From NCBI RefSeq assembly GCF_027359355.1, contig NZ_CP114777.1:620001-684000 (forward strand): a stretch of 64,000 bases of DNA, in the 5' to 3' direction. The notes under the pieces were generated by a model. It was not told where the DNA came from. It saw nothing but the letters and a program-made list of their open reading frames with translations, and did no database searches. This stretch comes from Prochlorococcus marinus str. MIT 1214. GTDB taxonomy: Bacteria; Cyanobacteriota; Cyanobacteriia; PCC-6307; Cyanobiaceae. Positions within the stretch are counted from its first letter, which is position 1. Each line of letters starts with the position of its first letter. The translations under genes were made by a program, and so were the position numbers. Below, one piece after another: positions 20,413 to 29,489 of this stretch.

Positions 20413-21990
20413 ATGTTAAAACTGAATTGCATTAAAAATATTTTAAAAGGCTCAGGTATTATCTTTATTTTATTACAATTATCTTGCGCCCAATACCAGG
20501 AAAGAGAAAAAATTATTGTTGCAAGTGCAGGTAAAATTGAATCTCTTGATCCTGCTCAAGCTAATACTCTTAGGACACTACAAATATTAAGCGCTCTTGG
20601 AGATACTTTATACAAAATAAATAAGGAAGGACATCTTCAGCCAAGTTTAGCTAAAGATTTACCAAAAATAAGTAATAATGGCTTGCTAATTGATATTTCA
20701 CTCAAAGAAAATATTTCTTTTCACGATGGAAGTCTTTTCAATGCAGAAGCGATGGCATTTAGTCTTAACCGATTTAGGGAAATAGGAACTTTAAATTACC
20801 TATTAAATGAAAAGATAGAAGATATTGAAGTAAAGGATGAATTCCTTATAAGAATAAAATTAAAAAAGCCATCGAGTTCTTTAAAAAGTCTTTTAACATC
20901 TGTAAATTTAACACCTGTATCTCCTAATTCATATTCAAATTATAAAGATAGTTTCAATAATAAAAATTTCATAGGTACGGGTCCTTACTTCTTAGAAAGT
21001 TTCAACTCAAGTCAACAAATAATCAGGCCATTCAATAATTATTGGGGAGAAAAGCCTCTAAACAAAGGTATTGACTTTATCAATTACAGTAATTCTAGTA
21101 CTCTTTTTGGAGCTATAAAAACGAAAGAAGTTGATGTCCTAATCTCAAATTCTATAGATGATATGCAGCGATTAGCTTTAAATAATATGGTTAATAAAGA
21201 TCAACTTAGATCAGGAGAAGGTGACCCAATAGAGATAGGATATATTACATTTAAAAGTAATGAATTACCTTTAGCACATAAAACAATAAGAGAAGCTCTT
21301 TCCTACACAATTGATAGAGAACTAATTAGTCAGCAAGTAAGTTTTGGAACTAGAGAACCCTTAAGATCAATAGTTCCTCCTCAATTACACAAAAAGGAAT
21401 TTTCTCCATGGCCTAAATATAATCCTAGTGTTGCAAGATCCTTATTAAAAAAAGAAGGCTACTGCGAATCAAATATTCTTTCTATTCCATTAACATTTAG
21501 ATCTAATGTACCTGCTGATAAATTACTTGCACTTACATGGAAAGATCAAATAAAAAGAGATTTATCTGATTGTATAGAAATAACATTAAATGGAATTGAA
21601 TCAACCACAGTTTACAAACAACTTTCCGAAGGGGCTTTTGATGCAGTCATACTAGATTGGACTGGAGCATATCCTGACCCGGAAGCATATTTAACTCCCT
21701 TATTAAGTTGTAATGAAATAAATAATAGTTCTTGCCTCAAGGGTGAAGCTGTATTCAGTGGTAGTTTTTGGGGTGATAATAAAGTTCAAGAACTTCTAGA
21801 GAAAAGTGAAGAGTTAGAAGGAGAAAGCAGGTTAAAGAAGTTAATACAAGTTGAGCAACTTGCTGCACAAGGAAGTGCCTACTTACCAATTTGGCTAGTT
21901 AATCCTAAAGCTTGGTCTTTAAAAGATATAAGTCAACCAGAATTCTCAAGTGATGGATTAATTATTCTAAAAAAATTAAAAAGAGACTAA
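20413..21990 (+). CDS. Peptide/nickel-type ABC transporter substrate-binding lipoprotein
   Basis: Family 5 extracellular solute-binding protein (DppA/OppA/NikA type), 525 residues. It has a lipoprotein signal with the lipobox Cys near residue 25 (LQLSCAQ). The family start motif follows (VASAGKIESLDPAQANTL), with SLAKDLPKISNNG and later GTGPYFLES. The next gene encodes the matching permease two bases downstream. The substrate cannot be read from sequence; dipeptide, oligopeptide or nickel are all possible in this family. Confidence 0.9.
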   Translation: MLKLNCIKNILKGSGIIFILLQLSCAQYQEREKIIVASAGKIESLDPAQANTLRTLQILSALGDTLYKINKEGHLQPSLAKDLPKISNNGLLIDISLKENISFHDGSLFNAEAMAFSLNRFREIGTLNYLLNEKIEDIEVKDEFLIRIKLKKPSSSLKSLLTSVNLTPVSPNSYSNYKDSFNNKNFIGTGPYFLESFNSSQQIIRPFNNYWGEKPLNKGIDFINYSNSSTLFGAIKTKEVDVLISNSIDDMQRLALNNMVNKDQLRSGEGDPIEIGYITFKSNELPLAHKTIREALSYTIDRELISQQVSFGTREPLRSIVPPQLHKKEFSPWPKYNPSVARSLLKKEGYCESNILSIPLTFRSNVPADKLLALTWKDQIKRDLSDCIEITLNGIESTTVYKQLSEGAFDAVILDWTGAYPDPEAYLTPLLSCNEINNSSCLKGEAVFSGSFWGDNKVQELLEKSEELEGESRLKKLIQVEQLAAQGSAYLPIWLVNPKAWSLKDISQPEFSSDGLIILKKLKRD

Positions 21991-21992
21991 TT

Positions 21993-23015
21993 TTGTCATC
22001 TAAAAAGGAACTTTTCAAATATATCCTTTCGAGATTAACTCTATTGCCAATTATGCTTTGGATTATTTCGAGCTTAGTTTTTATATTGTTGAGAATTGCA
22101 CCAGGCGACCCGGTAGACGCAATTCTTGGCACTCGAGCTAATGAATTTGCAAGGGAAAGCCTAAGAATTAAACTTGGATTAGATAAACCTCTTATTAATC
22201 AATATCTTGAATATTTAAATCAATTAATTCATGGGAATCTAGGAATTTCATTAAACACACAAGAACCTGTAAAAGTAATTATCTCTAAGGCTCTTCCAGC
22301 AAGCTTGGAATTAGCTATATTTTCAATATTAATAGCTTCACTTGTAGGTTATTTAATTGGTTTTTTAGGAGCAATTAAACCAGAAGGCAAAATAGATTTT
22401 TGGGGAAGAATTTTTGGCATTGGGACCTATGCTTTACCTCCTTTTTGGGCAGCGATGCTAATTCAAATTATCTTCGCTGTTTTGCTAGGTTGGTTACCCA
22501 TTGGTGGAAGATTACCTCCTGGAGCTATTCCTCCTCCCCCAATTACTGGTTTTTTACTTTTAGATAGTATTTTAGACAAAAACATTGAAATCATTTTTAG
22601 TTCTATTAAACATTTAATATTACCCTCATTCACTCTAGGGATATTATTAAGCGGAATCTTTAGTCGATCATTAAGATTAAATCTTGAGGAAGTTTTAAAA
22701 AAAGATTATATTGAGGCCGCTAAAAGTAGAGGTATTAATAACTTAAGAATATTAATTAAGCATGCTTTTCCAAATACACTTCTTCCAATATTGACAATTA
22801 CTGGATTAACCATTTCTTCTTTAATAGGTGGAGCACTTTTAATTGAAATAACATTCTCATGGCCAGGAATTGCTCTTGGACTTCAAGAGGCTATAAATCA
22901 AAGAGATTATACTGTTGTGCAAGGAATAGTTGTTGTAATATCTAGTCTTGTTGTCATGATTAGTGTTGGAATAGATATCGCTATTGCATATATTGATCCT
23001 AGAGTTAGCTATTGA
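21993..23015 (+). CDS. DppB-type ABC transporter permease
   Basis: Inner-membrane permease of the peptide/nickel family, 340 residues with six or so helices. The N-terminal motif FILLRIAPGDPVDAILG is diagnostic of DppB/OppB. The cytoplasmic EAA loop is EAAKSRGINNLRILIKHAFPNTLLP. The start is TTG, two bases after the binding protein. No second permease (DppC) and no ATPase follow; the next gene is convergent and overlaps by 7 bases. The partner subunits must lie elsewhere, or the system is incomplete. Confidence 0.9.
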   Translation: MSSKKELFKYILSRLTLLPIMLWIISSLVFILLRIAPGDPVDAILGTRANEFARESLRIKLGLDKPLINQYLEYLNQLIHGNLGISLNTQEPVKVIISKALPASLELAIFSILIASLVGYLIGFLGAIKPEGKIDFWGRIFGIGTYALPPFWAAMLIQIIFAVLLGWLPIGGRLPPGAIPPPPITGFLLLDSILDKNIEIIFSSIKHLILPSFTLGILLSGIFSRSLRLNLEEVLKKDYIEAAKSRGINNLRILIKHAFPNTLLPILTITGLTISSLIGGALLIEITFSWPGIALGLQEAINQRDYTVVQGIVVVISSLVVMISVGIDIAIAYIDPRVSY

Positions 23016-24610
23016 ATCTTGACAAGTTTTTCAATTATATTTCTATCCAAAATATGAAACCTAAGCTCACCTTTATTTAAATTAGTATTAGGAGGTATGG
23101 ATTTATTCTCTTCTAATTTTTCTAGGAAGCTGATAATTTCAAAAGACAATAGGCTCTGAACTGAAAGTGGATGATATCCAACAATTGATTCTCCAAGATT
23201 AAATAAGTCCTTACCTTTAGACTGATCCATCTGTCCTTCTACTCTAATAGGTGAAAAATGACTAGCTCCTTCAATCAAAAGCACTCTACTCAAGGAGCTT
23301 GAACTTAAAGCAAGCAATAATCCGAGTTGTTCACTTATTGATGGAGTAACTAAATCAAAAGTTCCTCCGGTAAGAAAAAGAGGTATATTTATTTGGTTAT
23401 CTGAATTTTTTTGCCACAAAAAACTCCCAAAACTATTCATACCAACAATAGCTGAGAGATTTTCTATGCTTTTCCTCTTTGACAAGGTAATATCAACTAA
23501 TTGACATTGTAAAAGTGAAGATAAATTAGAAAGAGAAAGATTATCAAGTACCTTCTGACACCTATTTTCAAGCTTTTCATCTATTGTTACTCCTGAAGCC
23601 AAAATAGCAGTGAGGGCTCCTAGCGAATGCCCCATTAGTACAATATTCTCAGCTGAGATATCAATTTGCCCTAATTCTTTTGCCTTGAGGATATTATCGA
23701 TATCGTTCAAACGTTCAGGAATAACTTCACCACCCGGTAGAGGAAGTCTTCCTTTCACCAAGGCTTCAAGTGCTAATGAATCACTACCTGGATGATCCAG
23801 GACGACAACAGGCCAACCATTGTGACTAAGACTTCTTGCAAGCCAATTAAAATGATTACGATCTCCTCCTAAACCTGGCATTAAAAGAACCCAATTTTTT
23901 CTGATGGTGTTCCTCGAAGAAGGGTTCCAAACATCTAAATTTAAAGGCTCATTTCGATGAGGAACATTTAAGGAAATCAATTCATATTCAGTTTCTTTTA
24001 TTTCAAGAGGCAGAACATTAATTGCTTCTCTTTTAACTGATAACTCATTAATTGAGACCAAATCAGATGTGAGTTTTTGTTGTTTATTTAATTCACTTCT
24101 CCAGTTATTAGCAACTTCAATCCACCCATCCAAATCAATATGAATAGCTTTAACAGATAGTGAATTCAAAAGATCAAAAGTCGTCACCTCATCCTTTTCA
24201 TTTAATAGTTTTTCCAAAGTATCTAGAACACTTTCGCCTGAGCTGTCTTCATCCATAAGAATTAGATCACTTACCTCATCCAGTAATTTTCGACCAGACC
24301 AACTTCGTAAAATTTGTCTTGCCATACTTTTATCTCTTACCAAAGGGGTACTTAAAAACTTTGCTAAACCTTCCCTTTCTTTAAAGCCTAGTAAATTAAG
24401 CCAGCTGGCTAATTCTGAATTTGTTTCCTCTTCACCATTACTCCAATCAATCAATTCTTTTATTGAAATTGGAATAGACATTCCATCAAAATGAATTTCA
24501 AATCTCTCTGCTGCTCGTAGTTTTGGATAAAAACAATAAGGAGCTAGTAAGCTTCCAACGGTTCCAAGAACAACTAATTTTTTAATGAATGAATTTGTTC
24601 TCAACGTCAA
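23009..24610 (-). CDS. Secreted/membrane alpha/beta hydrolase with DUF1400-like N-terminal domain
   Basis: A 533-residue protein. An N-terminal hydrophobic signal-like segment is followed by a region (about residues 35-115) resembling the cyanobacterial DUF1400 domain. An alpha/beta hydrolase domain then starts near residue 235 (WVLLMPGLGGDRNHFNWLARSL). The nucleophile elbow GHSLGA is near residue 328, and a catalytic-His region (GASHFSP) lies near 445. Two TTG codons are possible starts (24610 or 24604). Its 5' end overlaps the divergent MFS gene, and its 3' end overlaps the permease by 7 bases. Substrate unknown. Confidence 0.82.
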   Translation of the reverse strand: MTLRTNSFIKKLVVLGTVGSLLAPYCFYPKLRAAERFEIHFDGMSIPISIKELIDWSNGEEETNSELASWLNLLGFKEREGLAKFLSTPLVRDKSMARQILRSWSGRKLLDEVSDLILMDEDSSGESVLDTLEKLLNEKDEVTTFDLLNSLSVKAIHIDLDGWIEVANNWRSELNKQQKLTSDLVSINELSVKREAINVLPLEIKETEYELISLNVPHRNEPLNLDVWNPSSRNTIRKNWVLLMPGLGGDRNHFNWLARSLSHNGWPVVVLDHPGSDSLALEALVKGRLPLPGGEVIPERLNDIDNILKAKELGQIDISAENIVLMGHSLGALTAILASGVTIDEKLENRCQKVLDNLSLSNLSSLLQCQLVDITLSKRKSIENLSAIVGMNSFGSFLWQKNSDNQINIPLFLTGGTFDLVTPSISEQLGLLLALSSSSLSRVLLIEGASHFSPIRVEGQMDQSKGKDLFNLGESIVGYHPLSVQSLLSFEIISFLEKLEENKSIPPNTNLNKGELRFHILDRNIIEKLVKIQ

Positions 24611-25827
24611 GTTTTAGCAATTACTGGGAGAGATTCCCGGTATCTCTAAGATTAATCATAAAGGCTCGTTTATGGACAGCAATAGGCGCAGGAGCGGTAA
24701 TGTATTTAAGTCCAATAATTTTTTATAGTTTAGGTTTATCAGCAGAGCAAATCGGTAGCGGGATAACTACAGCTGCATTCGCTGGAATAACGACGAGGTT
24801 TGGAACAGGATTTTTACTTGACAGAAAATTTAACTATGGAAAAGCAATTAAGGTTGCATGTTTAATTGCAATATTATCGGATATCATACTTTTTTATTCT
24901 CAAAGCTTTTTAGCATACCTTTGTGGTCAGTTTTTTTTAGGAGCGGCAGCTGGAATTTATTGGCCTTCCGCAGAATTAGCAGTTCCATTAAATTGCCATA
25001 GCAAAATTAAATCAAGTGAAGGTTATTCTCTTGCAAGAAGTGCTGACGCTATTGGAGTTACATTAGGGGTCTTGCTAGGCACAATTGGAACGTATTTTGA
25101 ATTCGCACGAATAATATATTTAATTGATATTTTATGCATGTTATATATATTCAATGTTATATTGAAAAATCTAGGAACATGTACAAGCGAAACCGAAATC
25201 GAGTCGAAAGATGATATAGAATTTAATCATAGGAATCTAGAGAAAAAAACTAATCTAAAATGGGTTATAAATTTATTTCCTTTATTTTTAGTAACCCTAT
25301 TTGTAACAGGTATAATGAGTTTATTGCAAAGTATTCTTCCATTAGATTTAGCGAACGGTGGTATAATAAGGCCGCCATTCATAGAGCAAAGAGTAGCTAC
25401 ATTAGTAACACTTAAACTTGTTTTGCTTGCAATTTTTCAATGGCCAGTAGGTTTTATTTTAAGGAATAAAAATTCATCTTTTAAATTCAAATTATGCTTA
25501 ATATCGTTACTAATAGGTTTTATTTTCTTATCACTTTCTAATCTATTGATTAATGGATATATATTAATACTTTTAGCTTTCATACCTCTAACAATTTCTC
25601 TATGCATATTCCTACCATCTGCTTCAGATGCAATCATAAAGTCTTCTCCAAATAAATATCAAGGTAGAGTAATAGCTTTATATTCTCAGTGTTTTGGAAT
25701 TAGCGCTTTAACAGTTCCATGGATGGCTGGCAAGTTAATTGATAATTTCGATACAGCCTTTCATTTATGGTTAATTGTTAGTATTATTTGTTTAGCCTTA
25801 GTACCAATATCTAAATATATCAAATAA
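24589..25827 (+). CDS. Major facilitator superfamily transporter
   Basis: A 412-residue protein with about twelve hydrophobic helices and two halves. It has a charged loop between helices 6 and 7 (around residues 200-225, KDDIEFNHRNLEKK) and an MFS-like DRKFNYGKAI loop after helix 2. No substrate-specific motif is recognised. The ATG at 24589 makes the gene overlap the start of the divergent hydrolase by about 16-22 bases. There is no good later start before helix 1, so the overlap may be real. Confidence 0.85.
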   Translation: MNLFSTSSFSNYWERFPVSLRLIIKARLWTAIGAGAVMYLSPIIFYSLGLSAEQIGSGITTAAFAGITTRFGTGFLLDRKFNYGKAIKVACLIAILSDIILFYSQSFLAYLCGQFFLGAAAGIYWPSAELAVPLNCHSKIKSSEGYSLARSADAIGVTLGVLLGTIGTYFEFARIIYLIDILCMLYIFNVILKNLGTCTSETEIESKDDIEFNHRNLEKKTNLKWVINLFPLFLVTLFVTGIMSLLQSILPLDLANGGIIRPPFIEQRVATLVTLKLVLLAIFQWPVGFILRNKNSSFKFKLCLISLLIGFIFLSLSNLLINGYILILLAFIPLTISLCIFLPSASDAIIKSSPNKYQGRVIALYSQCFGISALTVPWMAGKLIDNFDTAFHLWLIVSIICLALVPISKYIK

Positions 25828-25834
25828 AAAAATC

Positions 25835-26203
25835 TCATCCTTTTAAAATAATTTGATTTCTATTCATTTCTTCAATTCTTAATTCCCTTAAATATAAAAA
25901 GAAAGGAGCTGCGAAGGCGAAGGCGATTGTAAATGTAGTTAATATTACAATCCATAGGTTTTTCATCTCTAGTCTCTTCGATTCTGAAAGTATCCAAATA
26001 AATACTGCTGTTGAGCCTATAAACAGATCTCTAGATAAAGACTGTGAAGCTGGATTATTATTAGCCAATTCTACAAATAATTGAATATCAAAACCAGGTC
26101 CATAGCTTTTTACAAATTCAATATTTGCGAGTGTAGGTAAAACGGCTCCTAATATAGACAATAATAAATAAACCCATTTCAACCATTTAATCTGTTTTAT
26201 CAT
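25835..26203 (-). CDS. DUF2834-like small membrane protein
   Basis: About 122 residues from the ATG at 26203, preferred over a TTG at 26224. It has three hydrophobic helices: the first ends in LPTLANIEF, the second in FIGSTAVFIWILSESKR, and the last in AFAAPFFLYLRE. This pattern matches the DUF2834 family, small bacterial membrane proteins of unknown role. It is convergent with the MFS gene, ending 8 bases away. Confidence 0.72.
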   Translation of the reverse strand: MIKQIKWLKWVYLLLSILGAVLPTLANIEFVKSYGPGFDIQLFVELANNNPASQSLSRDLFIGSTAVFIWILSESKRLEMKNLWIVILTTFTIAFAFAAPFFLYLRELRIEEMNRNQIILKG

Positions 26204-26335
26204 AAAAAATTTTATTAAATACAAAATAATATATCAGAAATATTCTCTGATTTGTCTATTTTATGAAAAAAAAAATATCATAGTTTTACCTATTAACTTA
26301 ACTAACTATATTAGAAATAATATAGCTATTCAAGA

Positions 26336-27178
26336 ATGAGAACTGATGCACCTAAAAAAATATTTAAACTCCCTAAACTTAAATTAGCTGTTATTGGTCA
26401 TGTTGAATGGGTCACATTCTTAAAGGTAGATCAGCTTCCATTAGCTGGAGAAATTTCACATGCAAAAGATTGCTTTGAGGAAGCCGCAGGGGGGGCGGCA
26501 GTCGCAGCTGTTCAAATGGCAAGATTAATAAATGGACCTGTTGATTTAATAACATCATTAGGTAAAGACAATTATGGTGAAAAATGCTACGAAAGGCTTA
26601 GTAAACTTGGTTTAAAATTAAAAGTAGCTTGGCGTGAAAAACCTACAAGAAAAGGTATTAGCTTGATTAGCAAAGATGGAGAAAGAGCAATTACAGTTAT
26701 TGGAGAGAGATTACAGCCAATCGCTTCTGACAAACTACCTTGGGGTGATATGAAAAATTACGATGGTATTTTTGTTACCGCAACCGATAAAGAAGGAATA
26801 AAACTTGCCAGGAAAGCTAAATTCCTATCTGCTACTCCCCGAACAGGCGAGAAAACCCTAAAGAATGCAAAAGTAAAAATCGATGCTTTAATTGGAAGCG
26901 GTCTTGATCCTGGAGAGGCAATAAATTTTGATGAACTTGAACCTAAACCAGAAATATACATTTCGACAAAAGGTAAATCAGGTGGGACAATTTTCCCTGA
27001 AAATATTAAATACAAATCCATTAAGCCTAGCTCAAAAGAGATCGACACCTATGGATGTGGAGACTGCTTCGCGGGAGCTGTCACTACAGCTCTCTCAGCA
27101 AAACTAAATTTAGAGCAAGCCATTAATATAGGTGCATATTGCGGTGCTGAATGCTCAACCCATTACGGACCTTACTAA
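26336..27178 (+). CDS. PfkB/ribokinase-family sugar kinase
   Basis: A 280-residue carbohydrate/nucleoside kinase-like protein. An N-terminal strand (LAVIGHVEWVTF) is followed by the PfkB glycine-rich motif AAGGAAVAAVQMARL. The C-terminal catalytic motif is DTYGCGDCFAGA with the catalytic base at Asp243. It reads GCGD instead of the usual GAGD, a conservative change in the anion hole. The substrate is not evident. A small membrane-protein ORF begins two bases after its stop. Confidence 0.85.
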   Translation: MRTDAPKKIFKLPKLKLAVIGHVEWVTFLKVDQLPLAGEISHAKDCFEEAAGGAAVAAVQMARLINGPVDLITSLGKDNYGEKCYERLSKLGLKLKVAWREKPTRKGISLISKDGERAITVIGERLQPIASDKLPWGDMKNYDGIFVTATDKEGIKLARKAKFLSATPRTGEKTLKNAKVKIDALIGSGLDPGEAINFDELEPKPEIYISTKGKSGGTIFPENIKYKSIKPSSKEIDTYGCGDCFAGAVTTALSAKLNLEQAINIGAYCGAECSTHYGPY

Positions 27179-27179
27179 A

Positions 27180-27386
27180 ATGAAAAAGCAAGAAAATAAA
27201 AATCCAAAACCAAACAATAAAAATTCTATTACTAATAATTTTATAATCCTAATATTTTCAATTATTTCTCTTTTTGTTGAATCAATAATAATAATTATCA
27301 GTTTATTTAAAAAAGGTATTGTAAAAAAAGAAGTACTTTCAAAAAAAACGGATCTAGGCTTCGACTTGATAATCAAGAGAAAATAA
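27180..27386 (+). CDS. Short hypothetical protein with one membrane helix
   Basis: A 68-residue ORF starting at an ATG two bases after the kinase stop. It has a highly basic, Asn/Lys-rich N-terminus, one long Ile-rich helix (about residues 20-45) and a basic tail. The in-frame ORF extends upstream into the kinase gene, but the ATG at 27180 is the sensible start. No recognisable family. Because the base composition is extreme, chance cannot be excluded. Confidence 0.45.
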   Translation: MKKQENKNPKPNNKNSITNNFIILIFSIISLFVESIIIIISLFKKGIVKKEVLSKKTDLGFDLIIKRK

Positions 27387-27481
27387 AGAACCATGTCAAG
27401 AGAAATTAATTTCATATTTTGTAATCAACTGGTTTTATTTCTATAAGTTGCTTTAATTAGATAAGGTTATAATCCTCCATA

Positions 27482-27844
27482 GTGAAATTGATTCTAATAT
27501 TTTTAATAATATTTTTTATCTATATATTATTAACTTTAAAAAAGAGAGCAAAGTTTACTAACAGAAAGAGTTTAATGGAAAGATTCAAGAAAAGGTTCAA
27601 AAATATAAATGTTCGTCGAAAAAGGATATCTGAAGAATTTACAAATTCTCTTTTACTTGATCCTTGTAAAAATATCCCTTTGGGGACATGGTATTCAGAG
27701 GATGAACTAAGAGAAAAAGCAGATATTCATAGATCTAGGTTAAGTAAATTTGGTAAATCAAAAATCAATGGTGAGATGCTATTTGTAGGACCAAAAGGGG
27801 GCATTTACAAAATAAGTAATGATGGAAAGAAAAAATATGTGTAA
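27482..27844 (+). CDS. Hypothetical protein with N-terminal helix and GPKGGIYKI motif
   Basis: A 120-residue protein with a GTG start. A single N-terminal membrane helix (about residues 2-18) is followed by a strongly basic linker. A soluble part has LGTWYSEDELREKADIHRSRL, and the last 20 residues carry VGPKGGIYKI...GKKKYV. This ending resembles short GPxGGxY...GxKxYI modules seen in phage, algal virus and picocyanobacterial proteins, a resemblance only. It is probably inner-membrane anchored with a cytoplasmic domain. Function unknown. Confidence 0.65.
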   Translation: MKLILIFLIIFFIYILLTLKKRAKFTNRKSLMERFKKRFKNINVRRKRISEEFTNSLLLDPCKNIPLGTWYSEDELREKADIHRSRLSKFGKSKINGEMLFVGPKGGIYKISNDGKKKYV

Positions 27845-27926
27845 ATCTTAAAAGACGAAATGCAATAATTATAAAAAATATAATTATTGCTAAAATCACA
27901 TTGAAAACTTATTAGCAAATTAAACA

Positions 27927-28088
27927 TTGATTTCATACCTAACAGTCTCATTTGGAGAATTAGAGCTATCTAATCTAACTTTTTGGAGCCTTGTTGGAAT
28001 AACAGTATTATTTGTCATCTCTTTTATTTTATCAACAATTCCTCTTACTAAAAATATACAAGCTACAAAAAGTCCTTCAAAAAAATAA
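27927..28088 (+). CDS. Small membrane protein, 53 aa, TTG start
   Basis: An ORF too short for standard lists. It starts at TTG (translation begins MISYLTVSFGELEL), has one membrane helix (FWSLVGITVLFVISFILS) and ends in a basic tail, NIQATKSPSKK. The topology resembles small photosystem-associated peptides, but I do not match it to a named Psb/Psa subunit. No ATG is available in frame. Its stop lies two bases from the end of a convergent minus-strand ORF. Confidence 0.45.
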   Translation: MISYLTVSFGELELSNLTFWSLVGITVLFVISFILSTIPLTKNIQATKSPSKK

Positions 28089-28090
28089 AA

Positions 28091-28330
28091 TCAAGCTGCC
28101 TGCTTATACTCTGAAAAATCTCTATTCGCCCAATGTATTCTTTTTATAGATAGATTAACCGTCGATATCTTCTTACTTTCTTCTTTCATATTTATAACAT
28201 TCCTATCATCTACAAATTGATTTGATATTTGATTAGAAGAGACGCTCGAGATCTTTAAACGATATTTACGCGCAAGATTTTGAATTGAGAACCCTTCTGC
28301 CTTTGATCGATGTGGCCAAAAATTCTTCAC
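28091..28330 (-). CDS. Hypothetical protein, 79 aa
   Basis: GTG-started ORF with a basic N-terminus (FWPHRSKAEGFSIQNLARKYRLKIS) that could form a short helix-turn-helix-like segment. There is no membrane helix and I recognise no family. It converges with the small TTG-started ORF at 27927-28088. Weakly supported. Confidence 0.4.
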   Translation of the reverse strand: MKNFWPHRSKAEGFSIQNLARKYRLKISSVSSNQISNQFVDDRNVINMKEESKKISTVNLSIKRIHWANRDFSEYKQAA

Positions 28331-28428
28331 GATAAATTAAATCTCTATTTTTAGGAAAACCAATAAAAATAAAATTGCAACTAATTCTAATTTTTTATAA
28401 CAAATATTGTTTGTACTATTCCTAGAAA

Positions 28429-28995
28429 TTAAGCAGCTGGCATGGCTGGTTTATATGATTCTTTATCTCCTACGCATTCAAGACTTTCCCTGGTAGAAAC
28501 ACCTGTAGTTGGATTTACGCCATCCGCTATTTTACAAAGATTTCTCTGATCTTCACTATCAAGAATTGCAAATGTAAAATCAGCTCCCTCAATCTGAGCG
28601 CCAGCGAAGCTGCTACCCGAGGCGATCATGTTTATCAATACCGCATTTCTAAGATCAGTTTTCTGAAAGTTAACCCTGTCTGAAAGGGTATCAGTAAGGT
28701 CTATCCCATTAAGATTTGAACCTTTTAAATCAGACAAAGTCAATGTTGTTCCGTGAAGATCAACATCACTAAAATCAGCATCTCTTGCCATAGCACCAGC
28801 TATTGAAGAAAGATGTAAGTCTTCTCCATGAAAATTAAACCCAGTGATATCAGATCGAACGTAGCTTGGAACTTCGTCCCCTTCTCCCTTAACGGCCACG
28901 TTTGCACCCGCAAATGCTGGGTTAACTCCAAAAAATATGATTAAAAGGCTCAGTACATATTTAATTATTTTTGAAAAAAGAAGATCTAAATTCAT
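28429..28995 (-). CDS. Secreted pentapeptide-repeat protein (probable thylakoid lumen)
   Basis: About 188 residues from the ATG at 28995, chosen over a TTG at 29028 because it gives a clean signal peptide ending NPAFA. The mature part has A(D/N)L-type pentapeptide repeats ([40 protein letters not shown]), forming a right-handed quadrilateral helix. Two Cys residues in the C-terminal tail (LCKIA and LECVG) could form a disulfide. Similar lumenal pentapeptide proteins are conserved in cyanobacteria and plastids; their role is unresolved. Confidence 0.85.
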   Translation of the reverse strand: MNLDLLFSKIIKYVLSLLIIFFGVNPAFAGANVAVKGEGDEVPSYVRSDITGFNFHGEDLHLSSIAGAMARDADFSDVDLHGTTLTLSDLKGSNLNGIDLTDTLSDRVNFQKTDLRNAVLINMIASGSSFAGAQIEGADFTFAILDSEDQRNLCKIADGVNPTTGVSTRESLECVGDKESYKPAMPAA

Positions 28996-29102
28996 GAGTA
29001 AAGATGATAATCCACCTGAATAATGCAATTATCTCTCCTATTAAAGAATTTTATATACATTGATAAGACAAATTAATGTAAGAGGAAATATCTAAATGAT
29101 TA

Positions 29103-29282
29103 TCACAAAAGAGGTCTGCCGGAGATAAATTCGTGCATTACTGGATTCATCCAATAAAACCCTACAAATAACATGACAAACACATTAAAAAATATCAAGG
29201 CTCCACTTAGTAAAAAAGTCTGTTCATTCGAAGAATTATCTTCTGAAGTTTCTTGGACAATAGCTTGAAAATTCTGATTCAT
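29103..29282 (-). CDS. Small membrane protein, 59 aa
   Basis: ORF absent from length-filtered lists. It starts with ATG (MNQNFQAIVQETSEDN), has a polar N-terminus and one hydrophobic helix (FLLSGALIFFNVFVMLFVGF), and ends MHEFISGRPLL. The ending loosely recalls high-light-inducible protein C-termini, but the Hli chlorophyll-binding motif (E-x-x-N-G-R) is absent, so I do not call it Hli. The reading frame and topology make it likely real. Confidence 0.55.
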   Translation of the reverse strand: MNQNFQAIVQETSEDNSSNEQTFLLSGALIFFNVFVMLFVGFYWMNPVMHEFISGRPLL

Positions 29283-29489
29283 TTTTCGTAAAAAGACATG
29301 ACTAAGTTACTAGAAAAACAAAATTTTTGAGGCTCTAACAGGAGAATTAACAGGATCTTTCTAATTTTTTAAGATTTTAATAATATTTTTTACTGAGATC
29401 TCCTAATAAGGGCAGCTTAGATGTTTCTAGATTTAAAAAAAATCAATATCGCACACAAGTATTAGTATCTGATAAAGACTTATTCACTC

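Noticed and set aside
29103-29282. High-light-inducible (Hli) protein
   Set aside because: The Hli chlorophyll-binding ExxNGR motif is missing, so only a small membrane protein is called.
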